NCBI GenBank assembly: GCA_030057915.1
Contig: JASGUC010000056.1
Span: 1-43,334, forward strand
Direction: 5' to 3'
DNA: 43,334 nt
From: Pseudomonadota bacterium
GTDB taxonomy: Bacteria; Desulfobacterota; Syntrophia; Syntrophales; UBA8958
In this document: in pieces, positions 39,399-43,334 of the stretch
Layout: each line of letters starts with the position of its first letter
Position numbering within the stretch: position 1 is the first letter of the stretch
Notes under the pieces: model-generated
Database searches by the model: none
Told to the model about the DNA's origin: nothing
Seen by the model: only the letters and a program-made list of their open reading frames with translations
Program-made: the position numbers and the translations under genes

Positions 39399-39427
39399 TT
39401 GACAAGGGGCTGCTTTTCCTTTACAGG
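39399..39427 (+). promoter_or_regulatory. Predicted promoter of the tol operon
   Basis: Consensus TTGACA (39399-39404), 17-bp spacer, weak TACAGG (39422-39427). It is the only good -35 box between the MITE copy D and tolQ. Confidence 0.45.
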
Positions 39428-39467
39428 TATGCCCCAAGGGTAAAAACAACTTTTGAAGAGGGCAAAA

Positions 39468-40217
39468 GTGAAAGAAATACCATATGTTGCAATGGCAGGG
39501 CTGGGCGGGCAATTCCAGGGAAGCGTCCTTGGCATGATCCTGGACGCGGGCCTGATGGTGAAGTTCGTCCTCCTGCTCCTCCTGGGTTTTTCTGTCGTTT
39601 CCTGGGCCATTATCTGGCTGAAATACCGGACCCTGAGCAGGGTCAAGAAAGAAAATGACCTGTTCCTCGATGCCTATGTCAAGTCCACGCGCCTGGCCGA
39701 TATCTTTTCGGAAGCGAAAAAATTTCCCGAATCGACCCTGGCGGAGGTCTTCCGGGCCGGCTACGGGGAACTGGTAAAGATAACCAAGGCGCTTCGGGAA
39801 CGGGCGACGGGCAAGGAGTCGGTCCCCCCGGGCGAGCCGGTTTTCGAATTCAAGGGCGTGGACAATATCGAGCGGTCGCTCAATAGGGCCGCGGGCAGCG
39901 AAACGGACAAACTGGAGAATGCCCTGGGATTCTTGGCGACCACGGGCAGCGCCTGTCCATTTATCGGGCTTTTCGGCACCGTCTGGGGGATCATGGACAC
40001 CTTCAAGGATATCGGGGCCCGGGGATCCGCGACCCTGGCCGTAGTCGCCCCCGGCATCTCGGAGGCCCTGGTGGCCACGGCGGCGGGCCTCGCGGCGGCG
40101 ATCCCCGCCGTTGTCTTCTATAATTACTATACGAACCGGGTCAAGAGCCTGGCCATGGAGATGGACGCCTTTGCCACGGAGCTGGTCAATATCATGGAAC
40201 GGAACTATTTCAGATAA
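39468..40217 (+). CDS. tolQ: TolQ/ExbB proton-channel protein
   Basis: Inner-membrane subunit of the Tol-Pal motor that keeps the outer membrane attached during division. The 249 residues have three hydrophobic segments: about 28-55 (LMVKFVLLLLLGFSVVSWAI), 150-170 and 190-215. The family core TTGSACPFIGLFGTVWGIMD followed by TFKDIG lies near 158, then VAPGISEALVATAAGLAAAI with the channel-lining threonine region. GTG 39468 has GAGGG five bases upstream and is preferred over TTG 39453. It is first in tolQ-tolR-tolA-tolB. Confidence 0.88.
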   Translation: MKEIPYVAMAGLGGQFQGSVLGMILDAGLMVKFVLLLLLGFSVVSWAIIWLKYRTLSRVKKENDLFLDAYVKSTRLADIFSEAKKFPESTLAEVFRAGYGELVKITKALRERATGKESVPPGEPVFEFKGVDNIERSLNRAAGSETDKLENALGFLATTGSACPFIGLFGTVWGIMDTFKDIGARGSATLAVVAPGISEALVATAAGLAAAIPAVVFYNYYTNRVKSLAMEMDAFATELVNIMERNYFR

Positions 40218-40229
40218 CGGGCGGGGACG

Positions 40230-40655
40230 ATGAGATCTTCAAGAAGACGTCGTTACTTCCAGAGCAAGCTCGTCGCCGAGATCAATGTCACCCCCCTGGT
40301 GGATGTGGTCCTGGTCCTCCTGATCATCTTCATGGTCACGGCGCCCATGCTCTCCATGGGGATCGACGTCGATCTGCCCCGGGTCAAATCCAGAACCATC
40401 GACGTCAACGAGGAGAAGCTTGTCCTGACGATCGACAAGGACCAGGGAATTTTCATCAACCGCGTCAAGATCCCCAAGGAGGACCTGAAGGTGAAGCTGG
40501 AGAACATCTTCGCCGCCCGCCTCGACAAGGAACTCTTCCTGCGGGCGGATAAAACCTTGGCCTATGGCTTCGTGGTGGAGGTCATGTCGGAGATCCGCAA
40601 GGCCGGCGTCGATAAACTGGGCATGGTGACCGAAACCCCCGAGGAGAAAAGATGA
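40230..40655 (+). CDS. tolR: TolR/ExbD biopolymer transport protein
   Basis: 141 residues with one membrane helix near 23-43 (LVDVVLVLLIIFMVTAPMLS). The Asp of PLVDVVLVLL is the conserved proton-carrying residue. The periplasmic part (IDVNEEKLVLTIDKDQGIFI to FLRADKTLAYGFVVEVMSEI) fits the ExbD/TolR domain. It starts 13 bp after tolQ and overlaps the next gene by four bases (ATGA), so translation is coupled. Confidence 0.9.
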   Translation: MRSSRRRRYFQSKLVAEINVTPLVDVVLVLLIIFMVTAPMLSMGIDVDLPRVKSRTIDVNEEKLVLTIDKDQGIFINRVKIPKEDLKVKLENIFAARLDKELFLRADKTLAYGFVVEVMSEIRKAGVDKLGMVTETPEEKR

Positions 40656-41380
40656 CCTCCCCGGATTACGCGGGGATGCGGGGGCGTCGGGACGACCGCC
40701 TTTCCCGTCCTCTCATCCTCTCGCTGCTGGTCCACCTGATGCTGCTGTCCCTGGCGATCCTCCTCCCCATCCGGCCCGCGACGCCCCGCTTCACCATCGG
40801 TCCCGTCTATTCCGTCAACCTGGTGAGCGTCTCCGACGGCATCCTGGGTCGCCGGCCCGCGGCGGATCCCCTCCAGGACCTCGCCGACACCGTGCTGCCC
40901 ACGACGGGGAGCAGGGCGATCAAAAAGTCGGTACCGATGGAAACCCCGCCCATCAGAAGGGTGGATGCGAGGAGGCATTCGACCAGTCCGGCGGTGGAGA
41001 AGCTCCGGAAAAAACTGGACGAAAAGACCCCGACGGCGTTGGGGGCGACGTCTCCCGCCTCTTCCGCGGCGGCGGGCGGCCAGATCGACGACCGGCTGGC
41101 CGATTACTACCGGGTGGTCTGGTCCCGGATCAAGGGCCAGTGGGCCTTACCCGGCGGCATAAGCCCCCGGAAAGACGTGGAGGCCGTGGTCAATATCCGC
41201 ATCCTGAAAGACGGTTCCATCGTTGGGATGACCTTCGAGAAGAGGTCGGGGCTGGCCTATTTCGACAACTCGGTCCTGCGGGCCCTGAAAAAGGCCCACC
41301 CTCTGCCCCCGCCGCCGGCATGGCTCCGGGAGAATGACCTGGAGATCGGAATCCGCTTCCTCTCCTCGGACCTCCGGTGA
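40652..41380 (+). CDS. TolA/TonB-like energy transducer
   Basis: 242 residues. An N-terminal anchor near 21-40 (LILSLLVHLMLLSLAILLPI) includes the SHxxL-like LLVHL motif of TonB/TolA. A short linker (about 45-145) is followed by a TonB C-terminal domain near 155-242: YYRVVWSRIKGQWALPGGIS, VNIRILKDGSIVGMTFEKRS and HPLPPPPAWL. It lacks the long helical middle of enterobacterial TolA. Position between tolR and tolB supports a TolA role. The PPPP run makes it a likely EF-P client. Confidence 0.8.
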   Translation: MTSPDYAGMRGRRDDRLSRPLILSLLVHLMLLSLAILLPIRPATPRFTIGPVYSVNLVSVSDGILGRRPAADPLQDLADTVLPTTGSRAIKKSVPMETPPIRRVDARRHSTSPAVEKLRKKLDEKTPTALGATSPASSAAAGGQIDDRLADYYRVVWSRIKGQWALPGGISPRKDVEAVVNIRILKDGSIVGMTFEKRSGLAYFDNSVLRALKKAHPLPPPPAWLRENDLEIGIRFLSSDLR

Positions 41381-41389
41381 GGGGAGATA

Positions 41390-42712
41390 ATGGGAGATGC
41401 GTCAGGAATGAAAAGAAGATGGGAAGGGCATGGAATCCTTGCCGGGTTGTTGACCCTGCTTGTTTTGGTTTTCCCCGCCATGGGGGCGGCCAAGGTCTAT
41501 ATCGACATCGATGCCCCGGGTTTCCAGAAATTCCCCATCGCCGTGGATGTGTTCACCAAGGGGGACGGGACGACGGACCAGGAGGGAAACGCCCTTTGGT
41601 TTCCCGACCGGCTCTCCAAATATCTCGACATGACCGGCTATTTTCGCATCATCCCCCGAAGCGCCTTTCTCGAAGACCCCCGGAAAGACCGGACGAAGAT
41701 CGTCTTCAGCGACTGGCGGACCATCGGGGCCGACTATCTGGTCCAGGGGCGTTTTCAGTCCCAGAACCGGCGGCTGACGGTGGAGATGCGCCTCTACGAC
41801 ACGGTGCGGGGAGAGGTGCTGCGGGAGAAGAGATTCACGGGGGGAAGCGGCGACCGCAAAGAGATGACGATCCAGTTTGTCAACGAGATCCTCCTCGCCC
41901 TGACGGGGGAACGGGGGGTCTTCAATACCAGGATCGCCTATGTCCTCAAGAGGGGAAACAATTCGGAACTCCATGCCATCGGCTACGACGGCGAGGGTCT
42001 GGAGCGGATCACCAATTACGGGTCGCTGACCCTGGCGCCGCGCTGGTCTCCCAACGGCCGCCATATCTCCTTCACCTCCTACAAGGACGGCAATCCGGAC
42101 TTTTTTGTCCGGGACATGAAAACCGGCGTCGGGAAGAAGGTCGCCGGTTATCCGGGATTGAATCTTTCCGGGGCGTGGTCTCCCGACGGACGTAAGATCC
42201 TCCTCACCCTGAGCAAGGATGGAAATCAGGAGCTGTATGCCCTGGAGGTGGGAAGCGGCCATCTCCAGCGCCTGACTTATGAATACGCCATCGATGTCTC
42301 GCCCGCATGGTCCCCGGATGGGACGAAGATCGCCTTCGTCTCCAATCGTTCCGGCTCGCCCCAGATCTATGTGATGGACAGCGACGGGAGAAACGTCAGG
42401 AGACTTACCTATGAAGGCAACTACAACACCTCTCCGTCCTGGTCCCCGAAAGGAAACCGGATCGCCTATGAAGGCGTCGTGGGGGGCGCCTTCCAGATCT
42501 TCGTCATCGGCGTCGAGGGAGGGACGCCCCAGCAACTGACCGTCCAGGGAGGCGAACATAAGCATCCCTCCTGGTCTCCCGACGGCAGGTACCTGGCCAT
42601 GACGGCAAAGGGCAGGGGGGGCGGCAAGATCGCGGTCATGAATGCCAACGGGACCAACCTGCGGATCCTCTGCGAGGGCGCCAACCCCGCCTGGTCTCCC
42701 TTTTTGGAATAA
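41390..42712 (+). CDS. tolB: Tol-Pal system protein TolB
   Basis: Periplasmic beta-propeller protein that binds Pal. The 440 residues have a signal peptide near 7-33 (ILAGLLTLLVLVFPAMGAAK), the N-terminal D1 domain (DLSKYLDMTGYFRIIP-type segment at about 75-150) and six WSPDG-type propeller repeats from about 215: APRWSPNGRHISFTS, SGAWSPDGRKILLT, SPAWSPDGTKIAFVS, SPSWSPKGNRIAYE and HPSWSPDGRYLAMT are visible. The start at 41390 has GAGGGG five bases upstream; ATG 41408 is the alternative. No pal gene follows. Confidence 0.93.
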   Translation: MGDASGMKRRWEGHGILAGLLTLLVLVFPAMGAAKVYIDIDAPGFQKFPIAVDVFTKGDGTTDQEGNALWFPDRLSKYLDMTGYFRIIPRSAFLEDPRKDRTKIVFSDWRTIGADYLVQGRFQSQNRRLTVEMRLYDTVRGEVLREKRFTGGSGDRKEMTIQFVNEILLALTGERGVFNTRIAYVLKRGNNSELHAIGYDGEGLERITNYGSLTLAPRWSPNGRHISFTSYKDGNPDFFVRDMKTGVGKKVAGYPGLNLSGAWSPDGRKILLTLSKDGNQELYALEVGSGHLQRLTYEYAIDVSPAWSPDGTKIAFVSNRSGSPQIYVMDSDGRNVRRLTYEGNYNTSPSWSPKGNRIAYEGVVGGAFQIFVIGVEGGTPQQLTVQGGEHKHPSWSPDGRYLAMTAKGRGGGKIAVMNANGTNLRILCEGANPAWSPFLE

Positions 42713-42753
42713 TCCCGGAGCGACGAAAGAGATAAGCTTTTCCCTTCAAAAAC

Positions 42754-42775
42754 TCGAGGAAAATTCTCGTTTTTT
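42754..42775 (+). terminator. Intrinsic terminator of the tol operon
   Basis: Short stem CGAGGAA / TTCTCG with one bulged G, followed by TTTTTT. It lies 41 bp after the tolB stop and touches the stop of the convergent gene. Confidence 0.5.
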
Positions 42776-43334
42776 CAAGCGCACGCATTGATGGCAAGTT
42801 GTTGAGTTAATTGGGATAATCCGCGATGTATGTGGTCATATGCTTCTTCGATTTTTGAGGGTTGTGCAGCGAGTTTGCGGGCGTCATTTTTCATGGTCCT
42901 TGAAATCATTGGGTTTTTGAAGAAGTTATTGGAGCAGATTTCGAGCCACAGCCAGGAGAAGCCCTCTTTAGTAACCACATAGAATGATTGATTATTGCGT
43001 TTTTTCAACACTCCTCTTGCCCTCAATTTGCCCATCTCATAGCGGATTTGTCGGGTATTTTGGAACTGGTCGGACAGGTTTTTATGCAGGTCATCCGTTT
43101 TAAAGCCGTAAACCCGGTATTTGGGTTTGAGAAGTTCTTTGGCCAGGGCGTTTTGGCGGTCCTTTCTCAAGTCTGGGGCGCTGATGGTACGCCCCGCCGT
43201 ATTGGTCACAGGCTTTGTGAAGATGTCTGATTCCTGTTCGGAGATGGATGCGGCGTCCACATCGGCGCAGCAGTCAAGAAAACGGTTGTTGCATTCGACA
43301 CCTTTCCACAGGCATGCCTGGAGATAGAGGGCAT
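42775..43334 (-). CDS. Partial protein with C-terminal winged-helix-like region, unidentified
   Basis: The reverse frame is open from the window edge to a stop at 42775 (about 186 codons; the N-terminus is outside). It begins YLQACLWKGVECNNRFLDCC; an internal GTG at 43260 is not needed. The middle KYRVYGFKTDDLHKNLSDQF, then RQIRYEMGKLRARGVLKKRN and FYVVTKEGFSWLWLEICSN looks like a winged helix. I recall a similar ending in a large, often multicopy family of unknown function, but cannot name it. Base composition is clearly lower in GC than the rest of the window, suggesting transfer. It occupies the place next to tolB where pal is often found. Confidence 0.55.
   Translation of the reverse strand, partial: ALYLQACLWKGVECNNRFLDCCADVDAASISEQESDIFTKPVTNTAGRTISAPDLRKDRQNALAKELLKPKYRVYGFKTDDLHKNLSDQFQNTRQIRYEMGKLRARGVLKKRNNQSFYVVTKEGFSWLWLEICSNNFFKNPMISRTMKNDARKLAAQPSKIEEAYDHIHRGLSQLTQQLAINACA

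Overview
The window looks like chromosome from a GC-rich, anaerobic, Gram-negative bacterium of the Desulfobacterota (old Deltaproteobacteria), most like the Syntrophus/Smithella group. This is inference: no rRNA is present. It rests on the pgpA-cinA-thpR-recA-recX-alaS gene order, a glutaconate-type CoA-transferase, an ADP-forming acyl-CoA synthetase subunit, a rubrerythrin operon, SelB with FdhD, an EpmA/EF-P pair and a Tol envelope operon. The intergenic spaces are unusually rich in small dispersed repeats and MITE-like elements.

Layout. 1-1041 (-): 5' part of a PurS-PurL fusion with a repeat-built linker. 1510-5304: gctAB (+) converging on an acyl-CoA synthetase alpha subunit (-). 5380-6120: a MITE, dispersed repeats and a degenerate CRISPR-like array ending just before mdh. 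7170-8941: a membrane protein with a bactofilin-like N-terminus (-) and a LuxR-type regulator (+). 9327-16190 (+): pgpA, cinA, thpR, recA, recX, alaS. 16195-16474: a second MITE family. 16484-20148 (-): M16C peptidase and a lipoprotein. 20336-20767: relic BrnA antitoxin and tRNA-Glu(UUC) with promoter and terminator. 20944-30301: Ski2-like helicase (-), MFS carrier (+), GAF protein, exonuclease III and a DUF748 protein (all -). 30578-31859 (-): a 3' tRNA-Glu relic, yjbQ, rubrerythrin and a rubredoxin-like protein. 32305-32877 (+): two small membrane proteins. 33184-36841 (+): selB, fdhD and a YhaM-like nuclease, overlapping by ATGA. 37316-39057 (+): a 16-codon upstream ORF, efp and epmA. 39468-42712 (+): tolQ, tolR, a tolA-like gene and tolB. 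42775-end (-): an AT-richer, unidentified partial gene where pal might be expected.

The most interesting observations are these. (1) A 16-codon ORF with a strong Shine-Dalgarno encodes Ser-Pro-Pro-Gly and stops three bases before the efp start; its last codons form the efp ribosome binding site. Pro-Pro-Gly is a motif EF-P rescues, so EF-P may control its own synthesis. (2) A MITE family of exactly 104 bp has three full copies plus one 210-bp version, each flanked by 10-bp target duplications. (3) A degenerate CRISPR-like array with a 60-62 bp period abuts mdh without cas genes. (4) PurL carries an Ala/Gly/Thr linker grown from internal repeats. (5) A truncated BrnA antitoxin and a tRNA-Glu 3' relic are scars of past integration.
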